DNA from: Planctomycetia bacterium
GTDB taxonomy: Bacteria > Planctomycetota > Phycisphaerae > Phycisphaerales > SM1A02
DNA length: 58,134 bases
NCBI GenBank assembly: GCA_005799495.1
Contig: SYGP01000046.1
Coordinates: 1 to 58,134, forward strand
Direction: 5' to 3'
Shown: piece after piece, positions 41,870 to 50,628 of the stretch
Layout: each line of letters starts with the position of its first letter
Position numbering within the stretch: the first letter of the stretch is position 1
The notes under the pieces: model-generated
Database searches by the model: none
Seen by the model: only the letters and a program-made list of their open reading frames with translations
What the model was told of the DNA's origin: nothing
Translations under genes and position numbers: made by a program

Positions 41870-43483
41870 ATGATGTCAGTACGGACAGCCATCTTGCTGC
41901 CTCTCGTGACGGCGACTGCTTTCGGTCAGGACGCCTCAACTGTCGACCAGTCGAGCCGCCAGATGGATGACATGGCTCGGCGGCTCGAAGCCCTCGAGCG
42001 ACGGAATGCCGAGCTGCAGAGTCAGGTCACGGAACTGCGTGCACAAACGGGTGAGCAGTGGTTGACGGAGGAGCGTGCCGCAGAGGTTCGGTCGCTCGTT
42101 CAGGACATCCTGGCCGACAGTGCAACCCGCACCTCGCTCCAGTCCACTTCCGCAACGGCGGGCTGGGACAACGGGTTCTTCATCGCCAGCGCTGACAATC
42201 GCTTTCGGCTGAATGTTGGCGGTCTGATTCAGGCGCGATTCGTATGGAGTGCGCTTGGCAGCACCTATGTTGCGCCGTCTCGACTGACCAATCCAGTCCG
42301 CTTCGACACTGTCCAGAACCAATATGGATTCGATGTGCAGAATGTCGAGCTTTGGGGCAGTGGCCACATTCTGTCGCCTGACATTCAATACATGGTCAAG
42401 GCGCTCGTATCGCAGAACCAGGATGTGGGGGTTCAAATGGTGGGCAACGGCGCGAATCAGACTTCGCCACAGCCATCGCTTGTTTCGGGATCCAACTCCG
42501 GCAACTTCCAACTGCTCGATGCGTGGGTTCGACTGAACCTGACCGACGAGTGGTCCTTTCGCATGGGACAGTTCCGTGCGCCGTATGGCCGCGAGTTCCT
42601 GGTGCTCGAGCAGTATCAGATGGCGGTCGATCGATCGCTGGTGTCGCTGCACTACGGGATGGGCTACACGCAGGGCATCGAACTCGAGTACCTCAGCAAC
42701 GAGGCGCGCTGGCGCATCTCATTGAACGATGGCGGCACCGACAACATTGTTGCGCCCGCGCAGGTGGTAGGGTCGCAGCCGCTGAACTCGCCGTGGGACG
42801 CGCAGACGGTCAGCTTCGGCGTCACCACCCGATTCGACTGGAAGGGCGAGGGCAGCTGGTCGCAGTTCGATCAGTTCACGAGTCCTGAAGGCACGGAACA
42901 GGGATGGCTCGTCGGCATCGCGATGAATGCGCAGTCCACGAAGCCTGAGACTGGCAGCCCCATTCCACCTGGGGCAACTGGAGAGATATCCCACTCGAAC
43001 ACATGGCTCGGTGTCACGGCCGATGCGACTCTCCAGTTTGGAGGTGCGTCGCTGTTCGCAAGCGTCTACTACAACTATGTGACCTCGAACGCCGCGTACT
43101 TCGTGCAGAATGTGTCGGGAACCACTTCGTCGAATGCCGGCAATGTGAACGCCCTCGGCTTTGTGGTGCAGCCATCGGTATACCTGGCGCCGAAGTGGGA
43201 GGCGTTCAGTCGCTACGAGTACATGCACACCACGGCGTCGCAGTCGGGCAACGCGCCCATCATCGACAGCTTGCTTGGCAACTATCTCTTTCAGCAGCGT
43301 CACATGTCCTTGCTGACCACAGGTTTCAACTACTACATCGATGGGCAGGACCTGAAGTTCACCACGGACTTCGGCGTTGCGTTCAACCCCGTGTACCCGT
43401 CCTATGCGGCTCCGGAAACGGGTTGGCGCGCATCCGGCGGCGACGAGTTCGTTCTCCGCGCGCAGCTGCAATTGATGTTCTAA
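41870..43483 (+). CDS. Second OprP/OprO-type porin, paralog of the first
   Basis: 537 aa from ATG 41870 (41873 also possible); signal peptide MMSVRTAILLPLVTATAFG. It shares with the first porin the coiled-coil stalk ('MARRLEALERRNAELQSQVT'), 'WLTEERAAEVRSLVQDILAD' and 'DNGFFIASADNRFRLNVGGL', then an independent beta-barrel ('WSFRMGQFRAPYGREFLVLE', 'GYTQGIELEYLSN') and the ending LQLMF. The conserved RMGQFRAPYGRE resembles porin O/P constriction segments. Paralogous duplication with strong divergence in surface loops, suggesting a different solute. Its own TAGTCT element stands 14 nt before the start; no Shine-Dalgarno. Confidence 0.87.
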   Translation: MMSVRTAILLPLVTATAFGQDASTVDQSSRQMDDMARRLEALERRNAELQSQVTELRAQTGEQWLTEERAAEVRSLVQDILADSATRTSLQSTSATAGWDNGFFIASADNRFRLNVGGLIQARFVWSALGSTYVAPSRLTNPVRFDTVQNQYGFDVQNVELWGSGHILSPDIQYMVKALVSQNQDVGVQMVGNGANQTSPQPSLVSGSNSGNFQLLDAWVRLNLTDEWSFRMGQFRAPYGREFLVLEQYQMAVDRSLVSLHYGMGYTQGIELEYLSNEARWRISLNDGGTDNIVAPAQVVGSQPLNSPWDAQTVSFGVTTRFDWKGEGSWSQFDQFTSPEGTEQGWLVGIAMNAQSTKPETGSPIPPGATGEISHSNTWLGVTADATLQFGGASLFASVYYNYVTSNAAYFVQNVSGTTSSNAGNVNALGFVVQPSVYLAPKWEAFSRYEYMHTTASQSGNAPIIDSLLGNYLFQQRHMSLLTTGFNYYIDGQDLKFTTDFGVAFNPVYPSYAAPETGWRASGGDEFVLRAQLQLMF

Positions 43484-43497
43484 GGGTCGCGGTTCGT

Positions 43498-43503
43498 TAG
43501 TAT
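43498..43503 (+). promoter_or_regulatory. -10 element (TAGTAT) 6 nt before the PurSL start
   Basis: TAGTAT, six bases TCGGTG, ATG at 43510; no Shine-Dalgarno. Supports that ATG over the GTG at 43507 and the ATG at 43531. Confidence 0.6.
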
Positions 43504-43509
43504 TCGGTG

Positions 43510-46500
43510 ATGCACGCGGGCGGTGGAGATATGGTGCGCTTTGAGGTGTGGCCTGCGCCAGGATCAGATGATCCGCGTGTCGCATCGCTCGCACGCGCGG
43601 CGGAACTTGGCAGCGGAGCGGAGATGGAGCGCGCGTTGGTCTATCTCGTGTGTGGACCGCTGACAGACGGCGCGTGCGACCGATTGGCAGAACAACTGCT
43701 GAGCCACCCAACCACGCAGCAATGGTGCTGGACTCGCTTCGGTGGCGTGCCTCGCGGACCTGCGGCGCATCGCACGGAAGGCGTGAAGGGCGGGGTCACG
43801 ATCGAGGTTCATCCGCTGCCCGGGGTGATGGATCCAGCCGCAGCAAGCGTTCGAATGGCGGCGCATGCGCTCGTGGGAGAGGTGGTGGATGTACAGACCG
43901 CAGTGCGCTACGACTTTCGCGGAGTTGGCGTGGATGTGGCGCGCGCCGCCATCGAGCGAACCGCAGCAAATCCTGTCGTCCATGCTGTAGTGGAAGGTCG
44001 CCATCATCCGAGGTCGTTTCCGCGAGGGAGGACGCAGCCCGTCCAGATGCGGGAGATTTCTGTGCGGCAACTCGATGACGCGGCACTCGAGAAACTCTCG
44101 CGGGATGCGCATCTGTTTCTGTCGCTCGATGAGATGCGGGCGATCCAGGTGGAGTTTCGCAAGCAGGGGCGCGATCCGCGGGAAATCGAGTTGGAGACGA
44201 TCGCGCAGACCTGGAGCGAGCACTGCGTTCACAAGACGCTCAAGTCGACCATTCGCTACCGCGGAGCAGCGTGCGGGGGGCATGCGCGCCCGGGTCACGA
44301 GGGTTCTCCGGGCGAGATGGTGCTGATTCACAATCTCCTGAAGTCCACGGTCGCTGCAGCGACGAACGAACTGATTGGTCGTCAGCCGTTGCTTCCAGGT
44401 CCAGGCGTGCGCGAGGATGCGGCGCCAATCGACTGGTGTCTCTCGGTGTTCGTGGACAACTCAGGTGTGATTGCGTTCGACGATGTGCACGCCGTGTGCT
44501 TCAAGGTGGAGACGCACAATCATCCAAGCGCGATCGAACCCTACGGTGGCGCAGCAACGGGGATCGGCGGCTGCATTCGCGATGTGATCGGGACGGGGCA
44601 GGGCGCGAAGCCGATCGCAGCAACGGATGTGTTCTGTGTGGCGCATCCGGATCTGGACGCTGTGCCGCGCGGCTGCATTCCACCGAGCAGGGTGCTGACT
44701 CAGGTGGTTGCCGGCATTCGTGACTACGGCAATCGCATGGGCATCCCCACGCTGAACGGAGCCGTCTGGTTTGATGATCGGCATGTCGGCAATCCGTTGG
44801 TCTTTGCTGGGTGCGTTGGGCTGATGCCACGCGATCGGACGCACGGTGGCGCGCAGGCGGGCGATGCCATCGTGGTCATCGGTGGTCGGACGGGTCGCGA
44901 TGGCATTCATGGCGCGACCTTCTCGAGTGCGGAACTGACCGACACGCATGCGGATGAGTTCAGCCACGCAGTGCAGATTGGCAATGCCATCACGGAGAAG
45001 TGCGCGCTCGATGCGATTCTTGCCGCACGCGATCATGCAGGCGGTCCGCTGTTTCACGGACTGACGGACTGCGGTGCGGGTGGATTCTCCAGTGCAGTTG
45101 GCGAAATGGGTGGAACGATCGGCGCGGAGGTGCATCTCGATCGCGCGCCGCTGAAGTACGAGGGGCTGTCGCCGACCGAAGTGTGGATCAGCGAGGCGCA
45201 AGAGCGGATGGTGCTGGCAGTACCCGAGGCGAATCTGCCGGCGCTGCAGGCGATCTGCGTCCTGCACGATGCGGAGATGTGCTGCTTGGGGACATTCGGC
45301 ACGGCGGATCGTTCCATCCACCTGCTGTGGAATGGATCGGAAGTGGGACGACTCGATACGGCCTTCCTGCATGGCGGCATTCCGATGCCCGAACGAGATG
45401 CCGTGTGGGACGCAGCCTGGTGTGCCGCGGAATCCGGGCTGAGTTCGTCGCGCAGTGATCGGGGAGCGCCGGTCGCATCGATGGCGGATGGTTTGCAAGC
45501 GTTGCTGCAGCATCCGAACATCGCCAGCAAGTCGTGGATCATTCGGCAGTACGACCATGAGGTGCAGGGCACGTCCGTGGTGAAGCCGCTGCACGGGATT
45601 GGTGGTGGCGGTCCTGGCGATGGAGCGGTGATCGCGCCCGTCTCTGGATCGATGCGCGGCCTTGCGATGGGTAGTGGACTCGCGACGGGGCTTGCGCGCG
45701 ATCCGTATGTGATGGGGCTTGCGGCGATCGATGAGTGCGTGCGAAATCTGGTGTGTGTCGGCGCGGATCCGCAGCGGATTGCGATCCTGGACAACTTTTG
45801 TTGGCCATCGTGCAAGGACGCGCGCAATCTCGGTGCACTCGTGCGTGCTGCGTGGGCGTGCTACGACGGCGCGAAGGCGTTTCGAACACCATTCATTTCA
45901 GGGAAGGACAGCCTGAACAATCAGTTCGTCACGGATGACGGACGGACGATCCAGATTCCTCCCACGCTGCTGATCAGCGGATTCGGCATCGTGCCCGATG
46001 TGCGGCGCTGCTGCACGATGGATCTCAAGCGCGCGGGCAGGGTGATCGTGCTGGTTGGTTCCACGAGCGGGCTGCTCGGCGGATCGCATTGGTCGCTGGT
46101 GGCTGGGCTGGATGCATCGAACCGATTGCCACTGCCGCAGGTTGATCTGGTGCGTGCTCCCCTTGTGGCGGCAACGGTGGCCCGTGCCATTGCTGGAGGA
46201 ACGGTGCACAGTGCCCATGACTGCAGCGAAGGTGGGATGCTCGTTGCTGCAAGCGAGATGGCCTTTGCGGGCGGGTTGGGCGTGGATCTCGACCTTGGCG
46301 CAGTGCCGCTCGGAAACGATTCGCAGGTGGCGGATACCGCGCTTGCGTTCGGGGAGGATCCCTCGCGGTATCTGCTGGAGATGGATGAACGCGATGCGCA
46401 GGCGCTGTGTGTGGAGTGCGTATCGGTCGGCATCGCTGCAGCCATCGTTGGGCGCGTCACGGATGCTGCGCTGGTCGTGGTTCGTCGCGGCTCGCAGCGT

Positions 46501-46605
46501 GTGATGGAGGCGGATGTGGATGCGCTTCGTGCCGCTTGGGAGCGCGGCGCACTGGAGAAGCCTCAGTTGCATGGCGATGTGCTGACGCAGGGGGGTGCTG
46601 CGTGA
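43510..46605 (+). CDS. purL: Phosphoribosylformylglycinamidine synthase, PurS-PurL fusion
   Basis: About 1031 aa. Converts FGAR to FGAM with glutamine-derived ammonia and ATP, purine step four. Residues about 1-160 contain a PurS-like region ('VTIEVHPLPGVMDPAAASVR', 'ALVGEVVDVQTAVRYDF'). The PurL part starts near 210: 'ELETIAQTWSEHCVHKTLKS', the ATP site 'CFKVETHNHPSAIEPYGGAA', 'TDCGAGGFSSAVGEMGG', 'NFCWPSCKDARNLGALVRAA' and 'HDCSEGGMLVAASEMA'. Stand-alone PurL is about 730 aa and the single-chain enzyme about 1290; this one fuses PurS but leaves the glutaminase separate. It overlaps purQ by 4 nt (GTGA). Confidence 0.93.
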   Translation: MHAGGGDMVRFEVWPAPGSDDPRVASLARAAELGSGAEMERALVYLVCGPLTDGACDRLAEQLLSHPTTQQWCWTRFGGVPRGPAAHRTEGVKGGVTIEVHPLPGVMDPAAASVRMAAHALVGEVVDVQTAVRYDFRGVGVDVARAAIERTAANPVVHAVVEGRHHPRSFPRGRTQPVQMREISVRQLDDAALEKLSRDAHLFLSLDEMRAIQVEFRKQGRDPREIELETIAQTWSEHCVHKTLKSTIRYRGAACGGHARPGHEGSPGEMVLIHNLLKSTVAAATNELIGRQPLLPGPGVREDAAPIDWCLSVFVDNSGVIAFDDVHAVCFKVETHNHPSAIEPYGGAATGIGGCIRDVIGTGQGAKPIAATDVFCVAHPDLDAVPRGCIPPSRVLTQVVAGIRDYGNRMGIPTLNGAVWFDDRHVGNPLVFAGCVGLMPRDRTHGGAQAGDAIVVIGGRTGRDGIHGATFSSAELTDTHADEFSHAVQIGNAITEKCALDAILAARDHAGGPLFHGLTDCGAGGFSSAVGEMGGTIGAEVHLDRAPLKYEGLSPTEVWISEAQERMVLAVPEANLPALQAICVLHDAEMCCLGTFGTADRSIHLLWNGSEVGRLDTAFLHGGIPMPERDAVWDAAWCAAESGLSSSRSDRGAPVASMADGLQALLQHPNIASKSWIIRQYDHEVQGTSVVKPLHGIGGGGPGDGAVIAPVSGSMRGLAMGSGLATGLARDPYVMGLAAIDECVRNLVCVGADPQRIAILDNFCWPSCKDARNLGALVRAAWACYDGAKAFRTPFISGKDSLNNQFVTDDGRTIQIPPTLLISGFGIVPDVRRCCTMDLKRAGRVIVLVGSTSGLLGGSHWSLVAGLDASNRLPLPQVDLVRAPLVAATVARAIAGGTVHSAHDCSEGGMLVAASEMAFAGGLGVDLDLGAVPLGNDSQVADTALAFGEDPSRYLLEMDERDAQALCVECVSVGIAAAIVGRVTDAALVVVRRGSQRVMEADVDALRAAWERGALEKPQLHGDVLTQGGAA

Positions 46606-47447
46606 GGCAGACTGTTCCGAAGGCCCTGGTGATCACGGCGCCTGGCATCAACTGCGATCTGGAGTTATGCGAGGCATTCCGCGCGGCTGGAGCCGAACCT
46701 GTTGCCTCCACGCTTTCCACATTGATGCGTGAGCCTTCGCTCATCGCACAGTACGACCTCATTGGCCTGCCGGGCGGGTTCAGTTTCGGTGATGATGTTG
46801 CCGCGGGGCGCATCATGGGAGCTCTGATGGCGCGCTCGATCTATCCGGCGCTTCGCGATGCGGTGCAGGATGGCGTTCCAATCATCTGTCCCTGCAACGG
46901 ATTCCAGATTGCCGTTCAGGCGGGTCTCTTGCCTGGACCCGAAGTGGTGGATCAGCCCTGGCCGATCGAAGCGGCGGCGGCGACGGTGGCGCTGGCGGAC
47001 AATCGGAGCGCGCGCTTCACGGATGTGTGGACACGCGTGGAGATTCCGCGCGATACGGTCTGCATCTGGACGGGTGGACTTCGGAGTGAAGGGGACACGG
47101 CTGTGCTTCCGAGTGCACATGGAGAGGGCCGATTCGTTGCACCACACTCGCTTCTCGAGAGGCTCGAGGCTTCGGGGCAGATTGCCGTGCGCTACGGAGC
47201 AGGCGAGAACTTCAACGGATCAGTCGGCGCTGTCGCAGGCATCTGCGATGCGTCCGGGCTGGTGCTGGGATTGATGCCGCACCCGGAGCGATTCACGCGT
47301 TGGACGCAGCATCCGCGTTGGACGCGGCTTGATCCGCGCGAAGTCAAGGGCGAGCCACTGGGTCTGCAGATGTTCCGCCGCGCGGTGGCGTTCGTGCGCG
47401 AGGGCGCGCGCGACGGTTCCTTCGAACTCGGTCCTTCGCTGGCTTAG
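46602..47447 (+). CDS. purQ: Phosphoribosylformylglycinamidine synthase glutaminase subunit
   Basis: 281 aa from GTG 46602, which overlaps the purL stop (GTGA) and has GGGGG upstream; a longer frame starting inside purL is not coding. Class I glutamine amidotransferase: 'VITAPGINCDLELCEAFRAA', 'LIGLPGGFSFGDDVAAGRIM', nucleophile Cys98 in 'PCNGFQIAVQAGLLPG' and 'LGLMPHPERFTRW' with the catalytic His/Glu. It feeds ammonia to PurL. Length is above the ~230 aa short form. Convergent with rsmA; the 52-bp gap has no clear terminator. Confidence 0.93.
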   Translation: MRQTVPKALVITAPGINCDLELCEAFRAAGAEPVASTLSTLMREPSLIAQYDLIGLPGGFSFGDDVAAGRIMGALMARSIYPALRDAVQDGVPIICPCNGFQIAVQAGLLPGPEVVDQPWPIEAAAATVALADNRSARFTDVWTRVEIPRDTVCIWTGGLRSEGDTAVLPSAHGEGRFVAPHSLLERLEASGQIAVRYGAGENFNGSVGAVAGICDASGLVLGLMPHPERFTRWTQHPRWTRLDPREVKGEPLGLQMFRRAVAFVREGARDGSFELGPSLA

Positions 47448-47499
47448 GAATCGCGACGGTGTCAGGTGGTGCGCAAAGAAGGGAAAAACGGCTGCGCGC

Positions 47500-48342
47500 T
47501 CACTCGGCGGGGGTCGGGAAGAGGGCAGCCAGGGTGAGCAGTTGGTGTGGAGTCAGTTGTTCGGGTCGCATCGTTGGATCGATGTCAGGCGGCCAGCTTC
47601 CAACACGACCGAGCACGCTTCCCAACTGTTTGCGCCGCTTGCTGAAGACCCGCTGAAGGAAGCGACCGAGTTCGATGGGATCGTGCGTGGGTGGTGGATC
47701 GATTCGTTCGATGGCAACGAATGCGCTGTGCACTTCAGGCGCTGGCCAGAAGCACGACGGTGGAAGGACGGCGAACGGATCAACATGCGCGAGCAGCTGC
47801 GCCTGAACGGAGATCGGACCGTACGCCTTGCTGCCAGGCGAAGCAGAAAGGCGATCCGCGACTTCACGCTGGATCGTCACGAAGAGACCGCTGCAGTGCG
47901 GGACGGACGTCAGCAGGTTCAGCATGAGCGGAGTCGCCGCCTGGTACGGCAGGTTGGCCACAAGAAGGAATGGCGCGCCCGCGAAGCGCGTATCGATCGC
48001 GGCCCGCAGCGCGGCCGAGAGATGGTGCTTTCCGTCCAGGCAATCCCCTTCCACGATGTCGAGCCTGCCATCGGCAACCGGAAGAACGCGGTCGCGCACG
48101 ATGGCGGTCATGACCGGATCGATCTCGCAGGCGATGACGGTGGCACCTGCTTCGAGGAGGGTTTCGGTGAGCGTTCCTGTGCCTGGCCCCACTTCCAGGA
48201 CGCGTGTGCCCCGCATGACTCGTGCGCGCGCGACGAGGCGGCGCAGCTGGTTGTGATCGTGGAGGAAGTTCTGCCCGAAGCGATGGCGTGGCGTAGCGCC
48301 GCGTGCATCGAGCAGTGCGCGAATCTCCGTCAGTGTCTGCAC
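47500..48342 (-). CDS. rsmA: 16S rRNA (adenine1518/1519-N6,N6)-dimethyltransferase
   Basis: 280 aa from GTG 48342 (VQTLTEIRALLDARGATPRH); the 33-codon extension upstream is atypical and overlaps TM2-gene sequence. KsgA motifs: 'RHRFGQNFLHD' near the N-terminus, SAM motif 'VLEVGPGTGTLTETLLEAGA', 'CEIDPVMTAIV', the catalytic 'LLVANLPYQAATPLMLNLL' (N-L-P-Y), 'FVTIQREVADRLSASPGSKA' and 'CFWPAPEVHSAFVAIERI'. It dimethylates two adenines in helix 45 of 16S rRNA during ribosome assembly. It starts 20 nt downstream of the TM2 gene, same strand. Confidence 0.93.
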   Translation of the reverse strand: MQTLTEIRALLDARGATPRHRFGQNFLHDHNQLRRLVARARVMRGTRVLEVGPGTGTLTETLLEAGATVIACEIDPVMTAIVRDRVLPVADGRLDIVEGDCLDGKHHLSAALRAAIDTRFAGAPFLLVANLPYQAATPLMLNLLTSVPHCSGLFVTIQREVADRLSASPGSKAYGPISVQAQLLAHVDPFAVLPPSCFWPAPEVHSAFVAIERIDPPPTHDPIELGRFLQRVFSKRRKQLGSVLGRVGSWPPDIDPTMRPEQLTPHQLLTLAALFPTPAE

Positions 48343-48361
48343 GCGTGGACGAAGCGGCAGA

Positions 48362-48712
48362 TCAGAACCATGTCCGTCTCTGCAGGATGTAGGTTCGCAG
48401 GAACTCTTCGTCGCTCTTGGTGAGGTAGAGGATGCCCTCAATCAGACCGATGATTCCCATCACGCTCGGCGCGATGGCGGGAACGCAGAGGCACCAACCA
48501 AGTACCAGCCCAGCGAGCGAGGAGAGCAGCATCACGAGCGCGGCCGCGGTGTAGCCGAGGATGAACTTGTGGATGCCGAATGCCCCGAGCAGGATGCCGA
48601 GGACTCCAGCCGCAACGCGCTTCGACTTCGCCGCTTCCATCTGCTGCGGCGAGAACGAGCCGTCGAGCCCGAAAGGCTGTGTCGTGTAGGGTGAAAAGGG
48701 CTGGTCGTCCAC
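48362..48712 (-). CDS. TM2 domain membrane protein
   Basis: 116 aa from GTG 48712. The N-terminal ~30 residues are polar; two transmembrane segments follow ('VAAGVLGILLGAFGIHKFIL' and 'ALVMLLSSLAGLVLGWCLCV', plus 'SVMGIIGLIEGILYLT'). 'GAFGIHKFILGY' is the TM2 signature with the D/H-x-F-Y-like turn, and 'GLIEGILYLTKSDEEF' its conserved end. Function of TM2 proteins is unknown. The start lies 10 nt from the rny stop, and TAGCAT stands 6 nt before the GTG. Between rny and rsmA, in the same direction. Confidence 0.85.
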   Translation of the reverse strand: MDDQPFSPYTTQPFGLDGSFSPQQMEAAKSKRVAAGVLGILLGAFGIHKFILGYTAAALVMLLSSLAGLVLGWCLCVPAIAPSVMGIIGLIEGILYLTKSDEEFLRTYILQRRTWF

Positions 48713-48718
48713 GATGGG

Positions 48719-48724
48719 ATGCTA
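48719..48724 (-). promoter_or_regulatory. -10 element (TAGCAT) 6 nt before the TM2 protein start
   Basis: On the minus strand TAGCAT, 6 nt, GTG at 48712. The TAG is also the stop codon of the upstream RNase Y gene, so promoter and stop overlap. Confidence 0.5.
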
Positions 48725-50314
48725 ACGGGCGACGGCATCGGCGCGTACTTCGCGAAGGACCGAAACCTTGATTTCTCCTGGGAAGGTCATTTCCTGTTCG
48801 ACACGCTTGGCGATGGCCGACGCGATGCGGTGTGTCGCCGCGTCATCGGCTGCGCGAGCATCCACGATCACGCGAACCTCTCGTCCCGCCTGGACTGCGT
48901 ACGCCTCGGTGACGCCACTCTGCTCGCGTGCGATGGCTTCGAGCTGGTTGAGCCGTTTGATGTAGAGCTCCATTGACTCGCGGCGTGCTCCTGGGCGCGC
49001 ACCGGAGAGCGCATCCGCCGCCATCACGATTGGGGTGTACGGCGTCGTGGATGGAATGTCGCCGTGGTGTCCGCCGATGGCGTTCAAGACTGCTTCGTTC
49101 CGCTCGCCATGCCGCGTGGCGAACTCCATGCCGATGGCTGGGTGGCCGCCCTCGATCTCATGATCGAGCGCCTTGCCAATGTCGTGCAGGAATCCTGCGC
49201 GTCGCGCGATCGCACCATTGAGTCCGAGTTGATCGGCGATCATCTGGGAGAGGAACGCGACCTCGAGCGAGTGGCGCAGCACATTCTGCCCGTAGCTGCT
49301 GCGGAAGTGCAGCTTGCCCATCGCTTCGATCACCTTCGGGTGGAGCCCTTGGATGTCCGCTTCGAGGGCAGCCTCCGTGCCATGTTGGAGAACGCGCTGC
49401 TGGACATCGCGGCGCACCTGTTCGACGACTTCCTCAATGCGCGTGGGATGGACGCGACCATCGGCGATCAGCCTCTGCAGGACTTCCGCTGCGATCGCCT
49501 GACGAACCTTGTCGAAACAGGAAACCGCGATCACGCCAGGGGTGTCGTCAATGAGGATGTCGACGCCCGTCATCTTCTCGATCGTGCGAATGTTGCGCCC
49601 CTCTCGTCCGATGATGCGGCCCTTGATGTCGTCGCTCGGAATCTTCACGGCGCGGACCGTGGCATCGGCGACCGTTTCGGCCGCGTAGCGTTGGATCGCC
49701 ATGAGCGTGATCTCCCGTGCGCGTTCAGCCGCCTTCTGATTCGCCTCGTCGAGAATGCGGTGCTCCAGTTTCATCGCCTCGCGCTCGCTTGCGGCACGGA
49801 TCTCATCGAGGAAGATCGCCCGCGCCTGGTCCTCGGTGAGGCGCGCGATTTCACCGAGGCGCGCCCGCACCGTGGCGCGTTGCTCCTCCAGCGCGGTCGC
49901 TTCGCGCGCGATGTCCTGCTCGCGGGCCAGTGATGCGCGGTCGCGGGCATCCACCTGCTCCTCGCGCTGTTGCATGTGGGCGAGTTTGCGCTCCAGCGTT
50001 TCCTGAATCCGCTCGCTGCGCGCCTGCGTGTCTTGGATGCCCTGCAGCGCTGCTTTCACCTCACGGTCGACTTCGCTGCGGCGATCCGCCGCCGTGCGCT
50101 CCGCAGCAAGTTGGATGTCCGCAGCGCGCGCCGACGCCGTGGCCTCAGCCGCCTTCGTGATTTGCACGGCCTGCTCGCGCGCCTGCTTCAGGCTCCGTGC
50201 GCTGAGACGCGACTGAAGCCACCATGCGCCCAACACGCCCAGTGCGATCGAACCGAGGGACAGCAGGAGTGTTGCAGTCGTGAACTCAAGCGAGGCAAGG
50301 AGAGTCGCAGCCAT
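48722..50314 (-). CDS. rny: Ribonuclease Y
   Basis: 530 aa. Membrane-anchored endoribonuclease that initiates mRNA decay. N-terminal transmembrane helix ('LLLSLGSIALGVLGAWWLQS', about residues 14-33), a long coiled coil of Ala/Arg/Glu-rich sequence (about 40-200), a KH domain ('IKGRIIGREGRNIRTIEKMT' near 225-250), then an HD domain with 'RAGFLHDIGKALDHEIEGGH' (catalytic His-Asp) and 'IVMAADALSGARPGARRESM'. Length and order match RNase Y closely. GGAAAGG lies about 8 nt before the ATG. The region upstream holds hairpins rather than a gene. Confidence 0.95.
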   Translation of the reverse strand: MAATLLASLEFTTATLLLSLGSIALGVLGAWWLQSRLSARSLKQAREQAVQITKAAEATASARAADIQLAAERTAADRRSEVDREVKAALQGIQDTQARSERIQETLERKLAHMQQREEQVDARDRASLAREQDIAREATALEEQRATVRARLGEIARLTEDQARAIFLDEIRAASEREAMKLEHRILDEANQKAAERAREITLMAIQRYAAETVADATVRAVKIPSDDIKGRIIGREGRNIRTIEKMTGVDILIDDTPGVIAVSCFDKVRQAIAAEVLQRLIADGRVHPTRIEEVVEQVRRDVQQRVLQHGTEAALEADIQGLHPKVIEAMGKLHFRSSYGQNVLRHSLEVAFLSQMIADQLGLNGAIARRAGFLHDIGKALDHEIEGGHPAIGMEFATRHGERNEAVLNAIGGHHGDIPSTTPYTPIVMAADALSGARPGARRESMELYIKRLNQLEAIAREQSGVTEAYAVQAGREVRVIVDARAADDAATHRIASAIAKRVEQEMTFPGEIKVSVLREVRADAVAR

Positions 50315-50628
50315 CGGTCAGCCTTTCCAAAGAAGGATCAGCGGCTCGACCGGTCGGCGAGGCAGGAGTGGATCAGGCGCGTGGCGTTCGGTCAGTCATG
50401 CGTGGCATGCAGTCGGTGAAGCGTGTGCGGGAGGTCGTCTGTGAAGCAATGAAAGAGTTCGCGTCAGATCTATGGCAGCCCATCCTGGGCTGTCGGGCAC
50501 GGAGCCCGAAGTGCTGCCTCGTCGGCCGATTCGCCGCAGAGGAGATGTCAAGAAGTCCGCGTGAAAGCGGTTGCGTGAAGGGTAAGTGGCGCAGGTTGGG
50601 CGCGTCAACGGAGTTCTATGATGTCGGG
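50315..50628 (+). other. 314-bp gap with adjacent GC stem-loops
   Basis: No convincing protein gene; small frames here lack motifs. It holds two back-to-back perfect stems, CAGCCC/GGGCTG (50476-50492) and TCGGGC/GCCCGA (50493-50509), each with a 5-nt loop, then CCGC/GCGG at 50557-50570. Separately, TATGAT (50617-50622) stands 6 nt before the ABC permease ATG at 50629. The paired stems could be part of a small structured RNA or a bidirectional transcription barrier; they lack a following T tract. Confidence 0.5.
50617..50622 (+). promoter_or_regulatory. -10 element (TATGAT) 6 nt before the ABC permease start
   Basis: TATGAT, six bases GTCGGG, ATG at 50629. TTGGGC at 50596-50601 gives a 15-nt spacing, shorter than ideal. 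Confidence 0.6.

Noticed and set aside
44461-45594. Minus-strand frame inside purL
   Set aside because: Antisense shadow with Arg/His-rich composition and no motif.
50476-50509. Paired stems as a rho-independent terminator
   Set aside because: No T tract follows on either strand; kept only as a structured region.
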